Shown here in pieces: positions 17,554-24,985 of a stretch of DNA of 64,000 nucleotides. Every line of letters starts with the position of its first letter. Position 1 is the stretch's first letter. Source of the stretch: Mycolicibacterium rhodesiae JS60 (lineage in GTDB: Bacteria; Actinomycetota; Actinomycetes; Mycobacteriales; Mycobacteriaceae); NCBI GenBank assembly GCA_000230935.2, contig AGIQ01000001.1, positions 1,426,001 to 1,490,000 of the forward strand, in the 5' to 3' direction. The position numbers and the translations under genes were made by a program. Under the pieces are notes generated by a model. It was given only the letters and a program-made list of their open reading frames with translations. It made no database searches and was not told the DNA's origin.

Positions 17554-18731
17554 CGCAAAGTCTCGCTGGGCACGTTGAAGCGCTCCTGGTAGGCGCGGAC
17601 CTTCTCGCGGAGCTCGGCGGCGTCGAGTCCGGTATCGGCCCAGGTGTACCGATTGCCGCCGCCGTCGCCGGGATTCTCCGAAAGGTGGTCGCGCATGCGC
17701 TGTTCGGCAACCGGCGTCAGTTCTCGGCCCAGCCGGCCGTAGATCGTCCCGATCGTGGCGAACGGGTCACTCATGAAATCGGCGAACTGCACGTCGATGA
17801 TCCGGTCCTGCGCGATCACGCCGTCGTCGATCATCTTCATGGTCCGTTCGAGCCCCAACAGGGTGTCGGAACTGCACAGCTCGGCGGCACGCTGGACCGA
17901 TGCGCTGTCGCTGGCGAGCTTTTGCAGGTGCGCGATCAGGGCGCTGATCGAGGAGATGACCACCAGCGGATCACGGTGTGTCTGAACCAGAATCGCATCG
18001 GGATATTCGGCGAGCAGCTTGTCCAGCTGCCAGGTGTGGGCCGGACTCTTGAGCAGCCACTGGCCGGGCACACCGGATTGCAGGTGCTGCAGGTAGGTGC
18101 GGTGATAGCGGTAGGCGGCGCTGTGGTCGGCCTCGTAGTTGAGCCAATGGGCGTAGTTGGGCAGCCGGTACTGCGTGTTGAAGATCATGCTGCAGAACGT
18201 GCCCGCGGTGATCCGGACGCATTCCTGGCCGCCGCGCGCGCTCATCGGATGGAACTTCATGAATCCGGGCATCAGCTGTTCGATCATCTCCAGCTGCGCC
18301 TGGGTTTCGGCGATCCGCGGGTCGGTCTCGTAGGTCTCGGGCTGGGGGACCGGGAAGGGGTTGTCGACCTCCCAGGTGAGCGGCGCCCGCAGGTCGGGAT
18401 CCTGGGTGAGCAGGTCGTAGAGGATCGTTGTGCCGGTGCGTGGTTGGCCGAGGATGAAGATCGGCTGCTCGATCCGTTCGTCGGCGATCTCGGGATGTTC
18501 GTTGCGCCAGTTGGTGATCTGCAGTCGGTTGCGCAGCGGCACGAGGATGTCGGCCGCGGCGATCTCCACACCCAGCGGGGACAGGTCGGCCGCGGCGACG
18601 AAGTCGTCCACCAGCCGGGCCAGGTTCTCCCGCCAACCGTCGTCGGCGCCGAAGTCGTCACTGCCGGCCAACTCACAGGCCTGCTCGATCATCTTGTCCG
18701 GATCAAGCCGGGCCTGCACCGCACTGGTCAT
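17550..18731 (-). CDS. PAPS-type sulfotransferase family protein
   Basis: A 393-residue protein of the bacterial sulfotransferase family abundant in mycobacteria. The 5'-phosphosulfate loop is IFILGQPRTGTTILYDLL, and the 3'-phosphate-binding region is visible at LVQTHRDPLVVISSISAL. LKSPAHTWQLD and the C-terminal NPGDGGGNRYTWADTGL are characteristic of the STF-like clade. The ATG at 18731 overlaps the stop of the upstream DUF1214-like gene as ATGA. The two genes and the TetR gene before them form one operon, so the sulfuryl acceptor may be made or modified with help from the DUF1214 protein. Acceptor unknown. Confidence 0.82.
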   Translation of the reverse strand: MTSAVQARLDPDKMIEQACELAGSDDFGADDGWRENLARLVDDFVAAADLSPLGVEIAAADILVPLRNRLQITNWRNEHPEIADERIEQPIFILGQPRTGTTILYDLLTQDPDLRAPLTWEVDNPFPVPQPETYETDPRIAETQAQLEMIEQLMPGFMKFHPMSARGGQECVRITAGTFCSMIFNTQYRLPNYAHWLNYEADHSAAYRYHRTYLQHLQSGVPGQWLLKSPAHTWQLDKLLAEYPDAILVQTHRDPLVVISSISALIAHLQKLASDSASVQRAAELCSSDTLLGLERTMKMIDDGVIAQDRIIDVQFADFMSDPFATIGTIYGRLGRELTPVAEQRMRDHLSENPGDGGGNRYTWADTGLDAAELREKVRAYQERFNVPSETLR

Positions 18732-19810
18732 CGCTGAACCTCCTTCTCCAGCAGGCGAACTGTCACGTCGGGGGCGTTCGGGTTGTCCAGCCAGCGCACG
18801 ATCACGAATCCGCGTCCGCGTCCGCCGGTGTCCAGCCAGTGGCCGTCGCCGATGTCCTCGGCGCCGATCGTCAGTCGGACAAAGCCGTCCGGGTCGGCGC
18901 TGACGCCCTTGTTGGTCACCGAGCTGTTGCGCACCAGAGGTTCGAGGCATTCGTGCCAGATGCTCTCCAAAGTGACTGACCAATAACGGGTTTCGGGTGG
19001 CTGGAAGGTCAGTTGCAGGCTCTGGTTCGGCTCGAGGTCGAACATCCCGAGCATGTAGAGGTTGTCCGGGGTGGTGTTCTCGCCGCCCAGATTCTCCGCG
19101 CCCGAGGTGATCAGGATGTTGGGGGTGTCCAACAGGTCGGGCCGCACGGTGCGATGCAGGGTGGTGAGTTTGACGATGGTCCAGCCCATCGCGGTGAGCT
19201 GACCGGCCAGCACCTCGTCGCTCAGGGGGGCCGGCGGTGGCGCCTCGCCGAGAAGTGAAATTTCCAGCTGGACCGGGATTTCGGTGGTCGGATCGGCGAT
19301 GTAGTCGCGCACCACGATCGAGGTGGCGTCCTGCGGGATCTCGATGAACTGGGCGCCGGCCAGGTCGCTGTCGGCCGGGCGGGTGGCGGCGAAGACGACG
19401 TCGAACCGGCCGTCGAGATCGAGATCGAGATCGCGGTCGGAGAGGTAATTGCTCATCCGGCGCGGGTTCATCCCGGTGCCGGCCAGCACCTGCAGGCCCA
19501 GGTAGGTGGAGGTGCCGCGGGTACCGGTGACCCGATAGGCGCGGTCACCGCTGATCATCGCCAGCGGGTACGCGCCGTGCGGATTGGGTCCGCCGACGAA
19601 GCGGAATGGGGTGCACATGTCGACGAAGCGCGGATAGTCGGGGTCGACGTCGACGGACAGTTCGGTGCACAGGGCGCTTACCCGGTTGAGGACGCGCAGC
19701 CCCTCGAGCAGCTCGCGTTCGTCGCGGGCGTCCTCGGCGATCTGGCCGGTCAGGTCGTCGAGGACCTTGCGGACGAATCCCCATGCCTCCAGCGACTTTT
19801 CGCCACTCAT
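18728..19810 (-). CDS. DUF1214-like protein
   Basis: A 360-residue protein with no signal peptide. Its C-terminal part, YWSVTLESIWHECLEPLVRNSSVTNKGVSADPDGFVRLTIG, resembles the DUF1214 beta-sandwich domain found with DUF1254 proteins in actinobacteria. The N-terminal part contains NPHGAYPLAMISGDRAYRVTG. It lies 7 bp downstream of a TetR gene and overlaps the sulfotransferase start by 4 bp. DUF1214 proteins are often encoded beside sulfotransferases and lipid enzymes in mycobacteria, but their biochemical activity is not established to my knowledge. Confidence 0.65.
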   Translation of the reverse strand: MSGEKSLEAWGFVRKVLDDLTGQIAEDARDERELLEGLRVLNRVSALCTELSVDVDPDYPRFVDMCTPFRFVGGPNPHGAYPLAMISGDRAYRVTGTRGTSTYLGLQVLAGTGMNPRRMSNYLSDRDLDLDLDGRFDVVFAATRPADSDLAGAQFIEIPQDATSIVVRDYIADPTTEIPVQLEISLLGEAPPPAPLSDEVLAGQLTAMGWTIVKLTTLHRTVRPDLLDTPNILITSGAENLGGENTTPDNLYMLGMFDLEPNQSLQLTFQPPETRYWSVTLESIWHECLEPLVRNSSVTNKGVSADPDGFVRLTIGAEDIGDGHWLDTGGRGRGFVIVRWLDNPNAPDVTVRLLEKEVQR

Positions 19811-19817
19811 GTGTCTC

Positions 19818-20408
19818 TCACTCCTTGTGTGTGCGCGGGGCCATCGAGTTGACCGCGCGGGAGATCCGGTCCGACAGCGATCCGCCGTCGCGTAACCAGT
19901 CGTCGATGGAGATCCGGACCGATGCCATCGCCAAAGCGCCGATCAGCCGGGGGCGGGGGTCGTCGACGGTCAGATCTGGCAGCCGGGGGGCGATCGCCTC
20001 GGCAATGGCCGTCTCGAAGTTCAAGTAGCACAACAGCGTCCAGGCACGCAGGCTCAGCGAGTCGCGGGTCTGGCGTTCGATCTCGGCGATGTTGTCTTCG
20101 ACGAGCGCGAACCCCGGGGTGAGTTCGGCGAACGCGGCGGTGAGCGCCTCGTTGACGGAGAGCTCGGCGGGCTGGCGGAGCAGGGCATCGGTGATCGCGG
20201 CAATCCAGGTCGAGGTGAACCCCTCCGCGACGGCGTACTCCTTGGACTCGAAGTACCGGAAGAACGTCGCGCGGGCGACGTCGGCTGCTTCGGCGATCTG
20301 GTCGGCAGTGGTGGCGCTCAGCCCGTTCTGCATGACGAGGTGGGCGGCCGCGGCGGCGATCTGTTCCCGGGTTCGCTGCCGCTTCCGGACCCGCAAGCTT
20401 TCAGACAC
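19818..20408 (-). CDS. TetR-family regulator of the sulfotransferase operon
   Basis: A 196-residue TetR protein. The HTH region is RTREQIAAAAAHLVMQNGLSATTADQIAEAADVARATFFRYFESKE, with DVARATFFRYF as recognition helix. The C-terminal domain resembles the TetR_C group that binds acyl-CoA or other hydrophobic ligands, though that is a loose inference. It is the first gene of a three-gene operon with only 7 bp to the next start, so it probably autoregulates. A short inverted repeat upstream (20420-20430) may be its operator. Confidence 0.85.
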   Translation of the reverse strand: MSESLRVRKRQRTREQIAAAAAHLVMQNGLSATTADQIAEAADVARATFFRYFESKEYAVAEGFTSTWIAAITDALLRQPAELSVNEALTAAFAELTPGFALVEDNIAEIERQTRDSLSLRAWTLLCYLNFETAIAEAIAPRLPDLTVDDPRPRLIGALAMASVRISIDDWLRDGGSLSDRISRAVNSMAPRTHKE

Positions 20409-20419
20409 CGTCTCACTGT

Positions 20420-20430
20420 AGACAGAGTCT
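20420..20430. promoter_or_regulatory. Possible TetR operator
   Basis: AGACAGAGTCT is a short inverted repeat (AGAC-AGA-GTCT) 12 bp upstream of the TetR start. The arms are only 4 bp, so this could be chance. It is the only symmetric sequence I noticed in this promoter region. Confidence 0.25.
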
Positions 20431-20529
20431 CATTTTCTGGTGTGCATTTTCGCCCAAGCCGACACATCGCCGAAGAAGTCCCAGGACGTGGCCCGCAGAA
20501 CATCGACCTTGACGCACGGATTAATCCAC

Positions 20530-20559
20530 TTCAGTCCGGGGTTGTAACTCGCGTACCAT
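20530..20559 (+). promoter_or_regulatory. Possible ssrA promoter
   Basis: A TACCAT hexamer at 20554-20559 resembles a sigma-A -10 box, with TTCAGT about 18 bp upstream as a poor -35 candidate. Transcription would begin about 26 nt before the mature tmRNA 5' end, leaving a short leader for RNase P removal, which is normal for tmRNA. Read by eye only. Confidence 0.35.
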
Positions 20560-20592
20560 TGGATGTCCGGTCGAACCTCGGCCGGGGTGCGA

Positions 20593-20956
20593 GGGGCTGA
20601 ACGGTTTCGACTTCGCGCATCGAATCAAGGGAAGCGTGCCGGTGCAGGCAAAGACCACCGTAAGCGTCGTTGCAACCAATTAAGCGCCGATTCCAATCAG
20701 CGCGATTACGCTCTCGCTGCCTAAGCGAAGCTAATCCGTCAGACCGGGAGAGCCCTCGACCCGGACCCTGGCGTCATCTAGAGGGACCCACCCACGGGTT
20801 CGGTCGCGGAATCCGTGGGGACATCAAACAGCGACTGGGATCGTCATCCCGGCGAGTCCGCGAGACCGGGAGATCCAAGTAGAGGCATAGCGGACTGCGC
20901 ACGGAGAAGCCTTGAGGGAATGCCGTAGGACCCGGGTTCAATTCCCGGCAGCTCCA
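20593..20956 (+). ncRNA. ssrA: Transfer-messenger RNA
   Basis: The 5' end GGGGCTGAACGGTTTCGAC pairs with the 3' end CAGCTCC to form the tRNA-like acceptor stem. GGTTCAATTCC near the 3' end is the T-loop. The tag reading frame at 20686-20721 encodes ADSNQRDYALAA followed by TAA, one residue different from the M. tuberculosis tag as I recall it (Asn for His). The tmRNA rescues stalled ribosomes together with SmpB. The last 20 bases form the left half of a prophage attachment site. The genome does not encode CCA after the discriminator A (it reads CTG), so CCA must be added by tRNA nucleotidyltransferase. Confidence 0.96.
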
Positions 20957-20957
20957 C
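20937..20957 (+). repeat. attL: left 21-bp attachment core
   Basis: The core starts TTCAATTCCC and ends GCAGCTCCAC. It covers the T-loop and acceptor end of tmRNA, a usual target of tyrosine integrases. The identical sequence recurs at 32089-32109. Left of the core the sequence is tmRNA; right of it is element DNA. Confidence 0.92.
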
Positions 20958-20993
20958 TGTTTGACCAGCACAAACAAATATAGATACAAAGGC

Positions 20994-21013
20994 CGTCAGC
21001 ACGGCGTCAGCAC
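20994..21013. repeat. Integrase arm-type sites, left arm
   Basis: The 9-mer CGTCAGCAC occurs twice in direct orientation at 20994-21002 and 21005-21013, 11 bp apart (about one helical turn), between attL and the integrase start. Inverted copies lie near attR. This is the pattern of arm-type sites bound by the N-terminal domain of lambda-like integrases. Confidence 0.65.
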
Positions 21014-21034
21014 AATTGACGCTAGTATCCGCTG

Positions 21035-22156
21035 ATGGCCTTTGTTCGTGAACGCAAGCGCAACGACGGAACGCCCTACTTTTCGGTGACCTACCGCCTC
21101 GGTGGACGGGGGTCACGACAGTCGTCAACGTCGTTCCCAGACCAGAAGCAGGCCGACAGGTTTTGCGCCCTGGTGGACGCGTATGGGCCAGAACGGGCGA
21201 TGGAGCTTGCCGGCATTTCGGACACTCCACAGGGCGGAACGGCGGCTCTGACGGTGGCCGAATTCCTTACTCAGCACATCGACGGTCTGTCCGGTGTAGA
21301 ACGCAAAACGGTCACCGAGTATCGGCGATACGTTCGCAACGACATCGGCCCCGCGCTCGGGGCGCTGCCACTGGGCAAGCTGACGCGCGCCGACATTGCC
21401 GCGTGGGTCAACGCCATGCAAGAGGCGGGCGCCAAGACGGGCACCATGCAGAACAAGCACGGGTTTCTATCCGGCGCGCTAAAGCAGGCCGTTAAGGACG
21501 GTGATCTGGCCGCGAACCCGTGCGACGGCGTGAAGCTGCCGAGGACCGAGGAGCGCCAGACCGTGTTCCTGACCCGTGACGAGTTTCAGATACTCAAGGG
21601 ATCGTTCACTGAGCACTATCAACCGTTGGTTGAGTTCCTGGTGGCGTCGGGCTGCCGATTCAATGAGGCGGTAGCGCTCAGGCCATCGGACGTGGACCGC
21701 AAGGCGGGGACGGTGCGGATCGCGCGTGCATGGAAACAAGACGGCACGCGTTACGAGATGGGTCCACCCAAGACCCAGAAGTCGAACCGCACGATCAACG
21801 TGCCCAAAACGGTCCTCGATCAGCTCGATTACACGCGCGAGTGGCTGTTCACGACCACCAAGGGCGAGCCGATCCGCCTGTCTACGTGGCGTACGAACGT
21901 CTGGAACAAATCACGCGCCAAGGCGCAAGCAAAGGACGAGGGTAGCCCGGACACCCTGGTGCTTGGGAAGTCGCCCACGCCGCACGATATGCGCCACACG
22001 TGCGCGAGCTGGATGATTCAGGCGGGGGTGCCGCTGCCTGTCATTCAGGCGCATCTAGGCCACGAGTCCATCACTACGACGGTAGACCGCTACGGGCACT
22101 TGGACCGGACGAGTCACGCGGCTGCCGCTGACGCGATTGCGAAAATGCTTGAGTGA
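21035..22156 (+). CDS. int: Tyrosine site-specific integrase
   Basis: A 373-residue phage integrase. An N-terminal arm-binding region (YFSVTYRLGGRGSRQSSTSF) and a core-binding SAM-like domain (about 72-160, including TVTEYRRYVRNDIGPALG) precede the catalytic domain. Active-site residues are Arg208 in ASGCRFNEAVAL, the box HDMR with His317 and Arg320, His343 in LGHES, and the nucleophile Tyr353 in DRYGH. It sits 78 bp inside attL and reads into the element. With the tmRNA core repeat and arm sites it fully explains the integration. Length and motifs are complete, so it should be active. Confidence 0.96.
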   Translation: MAFVRERKRNDGTPYFSVTYRLGGRGSRQSSTSFPDQKQADRFCALVDAYGPERAMELAGISDTPQGGTAALTVAEFLTQHIDGLSGVERKTVTEYRRYVRNDIGPALGALPLGKLTRADIAAWVNAMQEAGAKTGTMQNKHGFLSGALKQAVKDGDLAANPCDGVKLPRTEERQTVFLTRDEFQILKGSFTEHYQPLVEFLVASGCRFNEAVALRPSDVDRKAGTVRIARAWKQDGTRYEMGPPKTQKSNRTINVPKTVLDQLDYTREWLFTTTKGEPIRLSTWRTNVWNKSRAKAQAKDEGSPDTLVLGKSPTPHDMRHTCASWMIQAGVPLPVIQAHLGHESITTTVDRYGHLDRTSHAAAADAIAKMLE

Positions 22157-22301
22157 CATCGCTAGTGGCAGCGAGAGGCCGCCGGTAGCCTTATGACCCG
22201 GTAGGTTCGGGGGCGAACGGGGCTACTTTCGGAATGGCGCGCAATGGGTGCGTCAGCAGCATTCGCTAGAAAGACACCACCGCGTGTCCGGTTCACATCT
22301 C

Positions 22302-22535
22302 ATGAGTTACGCCGACGTGGAAGCAGAGTTCGGCATCCCCATCAACACCCAGAAAGACTGGCGGGCCAAGAGCAAAGGCCCACGATCCGGCGTCATTGCG
22401 GGACATGTGAAATACCGGCGATCCGACGTACTGGAATGGCTCGACGGAGAGCTGTCCAGGACGGCCAAGGGTGGCATCGCCAAGCCTGTTGTCGATTTCT
22501 CGCCATTGGGCAATCGGTCGCTAGCTAAGGTCTAG
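22302..22535 (+). CDS. Small HTH_17-like protein, excisionase candidate
   Basis: A 77-residue protein with the layout of excisionase/AlpA-type winged helices: SYADVEAEFGIPINTQKDWRAKSKGP followed by HVKYRRSDVLEWLDGE. The wing RYRR-like KYRRSDVLEWL is the strongest signature. I start at ATG 22302 (MSYADVEAEF); the frame is open to 22248 and a GTG at 22284 is possible. It lies directly after int, where a recombination directionality factor is expected, and could equally be an activator of the element's lytic genes. Confidence 0.65.
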   Translation: MSYADVEAEFGIPINTQKDWRAKSKGPRSGVIAGHVKYRRSDVLEWLDGELSRTAKGGIAKPVVDFSPLGNRSLAKV

Positions 22536-22558
22536 GACGATTTTGCGGCTTGACCAGC

Positions 22559-22582
22559 CACTTTACGGGCGCCCGTAAAGTG
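22559..22582. promoter_or_regulatory. GGCGCC-centred palindrome, site 1 (perfect)
   Basis: A perfect 24-bp palindrome with half-site CACTTTACGGGC. It lies in the 200-bp intergenic region upstream of the second HTH_17 gene. Its core TTAC-N-GGCGCC-N-GTAA recurs at least three more times, always between element genes or at their starts, as expected for operators of one element-encoded regulator. Confidence 0.65.
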
Positions 22583-22595
22583 ATGACCTGCAATT

Positions 22596-22611
22596 TTATT
22601 GGCGCCAGTAA
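22596..22611. promoter_or_regulatory. GGCGCC-centred palindrome, site 2
   Basis: TTATTGGCGCCAGTAA, 14 bp downstream of site 1. It matches the same consensus with one arm mismatch. Two closely spaced copies suggest cooperative binding upstream of the 22736 gene. Confidence 0.55.
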
Positions 22612-22735
22612 TTTTCTCTCGTGGCCCCACGAAAGTTGCACGCTCCGCTCAAAGTCTGGTGAAGACTTCTAAAGTCGTTTTGTTATTATAAAAAATGTGG
22701 GGGAGAGGTCTACCCAAAATCAGAAAGGGGGGATA

Positions 22736-22930
22736 ATGAGCATTGATCTTATGAGCCTAAATGAAGCTGCGGATTACCTCGGTTTGACGCCAGCGGCACT
22801 GCTCGCTAAGCGGCACCGAGACACTGGCCCAGTTTCGCACAAGCTGGCTGGTCGCGTTGTTTATGAAAAGGCAGCTTTGGACGATTATATCTTTTCGGAG
22901 TTGAGGCGCACGCGGCGCGGCGGCGCCTAA
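22736..22930 (+). CDS. HTH_17-family small DNA-binding protein
   Basis: A 64-residue protein that is a complete HTH_17/AlpA-like module: LMSLNEAADYLGLTPAALLAKRHRDTGPVSHKLAGRVVYEKAALDDYI. The start ATG at 22736 is preceded by a strong AAGGGGGG Shine-Dalgarno. The upstream region is unusually AT-rich for this genome (TTGTTATTATAAAAAA) and so probably contains a strong promoter. In cf-PICIs and related satellites an AlpA-like protein is the typical activator; here it could be that or an excisionase. Two palindromes lie just upstream and one just downstream. Confidence 0.75.
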   Translation: MSIDLMSLNEAADYLGLTPAALLAKRHRDTGPVSHKLAGRVVYEKAALDDYIFSELRRTRRGGA

Positions 22931-22939
22931 GCATTGGCA

Positions 22940-22957
22940 TTTACTGGCGCCCGTAAA
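22940..22957. promoter_or_regulatory. GGCGCC-centred palindrome, site 3
   Basis: TTTACTGGCGCCCGTAAA lies 9 bp after the stop of the 64-aa HTH gene and upstream of the most likely starts of the next HTH gene. It is symmetric except for the base flanking the GGCGCC core on each side. Confidence 0.6.
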
Positions 22958-22987
22958 CACGCTGGTAAAAGCGGTTTCGCGGGAGCA

Positions 22988-23518
22988 ATGGGGGCGCGCA
23001 TAGGGCGTGCAGCAAAGGGATTCGAGTTGGGGAGTTTTAGCAAGCTGCAATGGATGGATGCGGTTCGGCGGTGTGCTGAGATCACCGCAGAGCGGCGCAT
23101 TGTCATCCTGCATATCGGCGCTACGGCAGGCCCGGACGGCACCGACGCGTGGCGCAGCAATCAGCAGGTTGCCGCCGAGGTCGGGGTGTCTGTGGACACC
23201 GTTGCGCGGGCACGGCGAGACGGAATCAAGCGCGGCTTATGGGTTGAAACGCGGTCCTCGCGTGGTGGGCGTGGGGAAGCGGGTCGCTCGGCTGAGTACC
23301 GGCTAACGATGCCCGAAAAGGGCCGCACGCGTGCGGATGATTTAGGCGAAAAGGGCCGCACCACTGCGGAAAAAGGGCCGCAGGAGAGCACGGAAAAGGG
23401 CCGCACCGCTGCGGCCCCCTTCGGTTCTTCTTCGGTTATCTCTTCGGTTGACCCGTGGGGACCACTTAACGACGAGGCCAAGGGCAACGTCGATGACATT
23501 TTTGCAAGGGGAGCGTAA
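22988..23518 (+). CDS. HTH protein, possible replication or regulatory function
   Basis: A 176-residue protein from the chosen ATG at 22988; a TTG at 22934 or an ATG at 23054 are alternatives. The N-terminal domain, SKLQWMDAVRRCAEITAERRIVILHIGATAGPDGTDAWRSNQQVAAEVGVSVDTVARARRDGIKRGLWVE, is a winged helix of the kind found in phage replication initiators and 'helix-turn-helix domain' prophage proteins. The C-terminus contains four repeats of the phrase EKGRT, a low-complexity linker. If the satellite replicates autonomously this is the best initiator candidate, since no primase or helicase is visible. Confidence 0.65.
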   Translation: MGARIGRAAKGFELGSFSKLQWMDAVRRCAEITAERRIVILHIGATAGPDGTDAWRSNQQVAAEVGVSVDTVARARRDGIKRGLWVETRSSRGGRGEAGRSAEYRLTMPEKGRTRADDLGEKGRTTAEKGPQESTEKGRTAAAPFGSSSVISSVDPWGPLNDEAKGNVDDIFARGA

Positions 23519-23521
23519 GCA

Positions 23522-23737
23522 GTGAGGCTGAAGAACGATCACGTGGACAACCGGCACCGGATCAGCATCAACCAACGCCGAGACAAAGACGGCAACCCGA
23601 CTGACGGGCTAGTCATCACCCAGGCGCGCGGATTCATCCTCATGAGCCGCGAGGAATGGCTAGAGCTACGGGAACGCGGAGACGCCATCCTTGGCATCGA
23701 CCAGCCGACACCACGCAAAAGGTACTTAATGGTCTAA
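23522..23737 (+). CDS. Hypothetical protein of the element
   Basis: A 71-residue protein starting at GTG 23522, 3 bp after the previous stop, with GGGGAG upstream as Shine-Dalgarno. The C-terminal half, FILMSREEWLELRERGDAILGID, is a predicted amphipathic helix pair. I do not recognise it. It is followed by a strong hairpin that probably ends the early transcript. Confidence 0.6.
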   Translation: MRLKNDHVDNRHRISINQRRDKDGNPTDGLVITQARGFILMSREEWLELRERGDAILGIDQPTPRKRYLMV

Positions 23738-23768
23738 ATAGGCCCTAGAAGCCACACAGACTGACGAA

Positions 23769-23804
23769 CCCCGGCGCCTCGCCACCATCCTGTAGGCGCC
23801 GGGG
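23769..23804 (+). terminator. Hairpin terminator after the early gene cluster
   Basis: A perfect 11-bp GC-rich stem, CCCCGGCGCCT with AGGCGCCGGGG, and a 14-nt loop. It is followed by TATTCGTCATTT, a weak U-tract. It separates the integrase/HTH block from the small-protein/HNH block. Confidence 0.65.
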
Positions 23805-23844
23805 TATTCGTCATTTACGGAACAAATCAGGGGGTAATGCGCGC

Positions 23845-24009
23845 ATGGCAGTAACGGTGCTTACGAAAAGCGTTCGGATAACACGCGACGACGAAATAGA
23901 TAGGAGCGGTGTGCCCGCTCCGGCGGCGAGCGAAATGCCTTCATCACTACTGAGGGAGCCCGTCAAATGCTACGCGCCACGGCATGAATGCGAATGCTGC
24001 CCACGCTGA
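23845..24009 (+). CDS. Small Cys-rich hypothetical protein (54 aa)
   Basis: A 54-residue ORF starting MAVTVLTKSVRITRDD and ending with a Cys cluster, KCYAPRHECECCPR. An AGGGGG sequence lies about 10 nt before the ATG. Its TGA overlaps the ATG of the next ORF as TGATG, which supports both. No recognisable domain; the four terminal cysteines could bind a metal. Confidence 0.5.
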   Translation: MAVTVLTKSVRITRDDEIDRSGVPAPAASEMPSSLLREPVKCYAPRHECECCPR

Positions 24010-24191
24010 TGGCAACCCTAGACATACAAGCGGAGCGTGGTAAGCCTTACCGCGTTAGTCGGGGTGTAGACGGCGTATTTCACGTAGGCCGCGAGTCCAG
24101 AAAGGGTTACTTCAATAGGGTGTCATTCACCAAGCAGGACGTTGTGAATGTCACGAACGCGCTAATCGACTTAATTGAGGCAACCCCGTGA
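24009..24191 (+). CDS. Hypothetical protein of the element (60 aa)
   Basis: A 60-residue protein (MATLDIQAERGKPYRVSRGVDGVFHVGRESRKGYF and onward). The start is chosen because its ATG overlaps the preceding stop as TGATG; a start at 23988 is possible. Its stop overlaps the HNH gene start as GTGA. Predicted alpha/beta fold, no recognised family. The three-gene chain 23845-24568 is probably one translation-coupled unit. Confidence 0.6.
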   Translation: MATLDIQAERGKPYRVSRGVDGVFHVGRESRKGYFNRVSFTKQDVVNVTNALIDLIEATP

Positions 24192-24568
24192 ACCGGCCAT
24201 GTATCGGCTGCGGCTGCCTGATCCCTAGCGGCTCGCGTTGCGCCGACTGCCAACGCCCGCTAAACAACCATTACCAACGCGGACGCAAGGGGCGCACTGC
24301 CTCGGACTGGCGGTGGCGCAAGCTAAGCGAAAAGCTAAGGCGGCTTAGCCCGTTCTGTGAAAAGTGCTTAGCGACAACCGATCTAACCGTCGACAAGATC
24401 ATCCCACTAAGTGAGCGGCCCGACCTCGCGCACGAGGAACTGAACCTAAGGGTGCTGTGTCGAACCTGCAACTCAGCGCGCGGCAACACATGTACCGACG
24501 CCGAACGCCAACACGTGTTAGACGTAATCGCCAAACGCGCTAGCCGTCAGTCCTCGGTGTCGTCGTAG
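24188..24568 (+). CDS. HNH-endonuclease-like protein with altered first His
   Basis: A 126-residue phage-type HNH protein. Four zinc-ligand pairs are visible: Cys5/8, Cys18/21, Cys57/60 and Cys91/94. The motif region reads LTVDKIIPLSERPDLAHEELNLRVLCRTCNSARG. In active relatives this starts DH(I/V)VPL; here the catalytic His is replaced by Lys70, while Asn86 and the CxxCN zinc knuckle remain. HNH proteins beside terminases assist DNA packaging in many HK97-like phages. The substitution may abolish cleavage or indicate a variant active site. Its start overlaps the previous gene by 4 bp and its end overlaps the reverse-strand gene cluster. Confidence 0.85.
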   Translation: MNRPCIGCGCLIPSGSRCADCQRPLNNHYQRGRKGRTASDWRWRKLSEKLRRLSPFCEKCLATTDLTVDKIIPLSERPDLAHEELNLRVLCRTCNSARGNTCTDAERQHVLDVIAKRASRQSSVSS

Positions 24569-24705
24569 TACCCAGCAGGACGAACAGGGTGATTGGCGCA
24601 GTCCACGTTTGGGCACCGACAATTCGTCACCTGCAACACCTTGGAAGTGGACTCCTCAAGGAATCTGCCGCACAGGTAGCAATGCTGTGAAGTGGTTTCC
24701 CACAT
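24547..24705 (-). CDS. Small zinc-ribbon hypothetical protein (52 aa)
   Basis: A 52-residue ORF with ligand-like cysteines in QHCYLCGRF and TNCRCPNVDCANH, a plausible treble-clef or zinc ribbon. AGGAG lies 8 nt upstream of its ATG at 24705. It is the last of five small reverse-strand genes and its end overlaps the HNH gene by 22 bp. Function unknown. Confidence 0.55.
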   Translation of the reverse strand: MWETTSQHCYLCGRFLEESTSKVLQVTNCRCPNVDCANHPVRPAGYYDDTED

Positions 24706-24730
24706 GGGTTGCTCCTGTCTCCGGGGGTGA

Positions 24731-24934
24731 TTACAGATCGTCGGGCGGTACGAACTGATCACTCGCCGGATCGCACTTCGGGCAGCACCGCTCCTGGCGC
24801 TTGTCGTAATGACGAGTCGTGCCACGGGAGTCCTCATAAGTGGTTCGAACGGTGCGCTCCATAATCCGCTCGCCGAACTCGCAAACAGAATCAGTCGGCA
24901 GCCAGGCGTGCGCGTGTACCTGCTTAGTGTCCAT
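24731..24934 (-). CDS. Small hypothetical protein (67 aa)
   Basis: A 67-residue ORF, MDTKQVHAHAWLPTDSVCEFG and onward, with a C-terminal CCPKC cluster and acidic tail. The start at ATG 24934 is preferred; ten further codons are open upstream. Sits 25 bp before the next small ORF. No recognised family. Confidence 0.5.
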   Translation of the reverse strand: MDTKQVHAHAWLPTDSVCEFGERIMERTVRTTYEDSRGTTRHYDKRQERCCPKCDPASDQFVPPDDL

Positions 24935-24985
24935 AGACGGGACGGTACGCCGCAGGGGTGACAAAACGCGCTAAGCGGGTACGCG

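Noticed and set aside
20774-21230. Reverse ORFs of 71 and 128 aa over ssrA and int
   Set aside because: They contain LPGIEPGS-type sequence from the tmRNA 3' end and lie antisense to well-supported genes.
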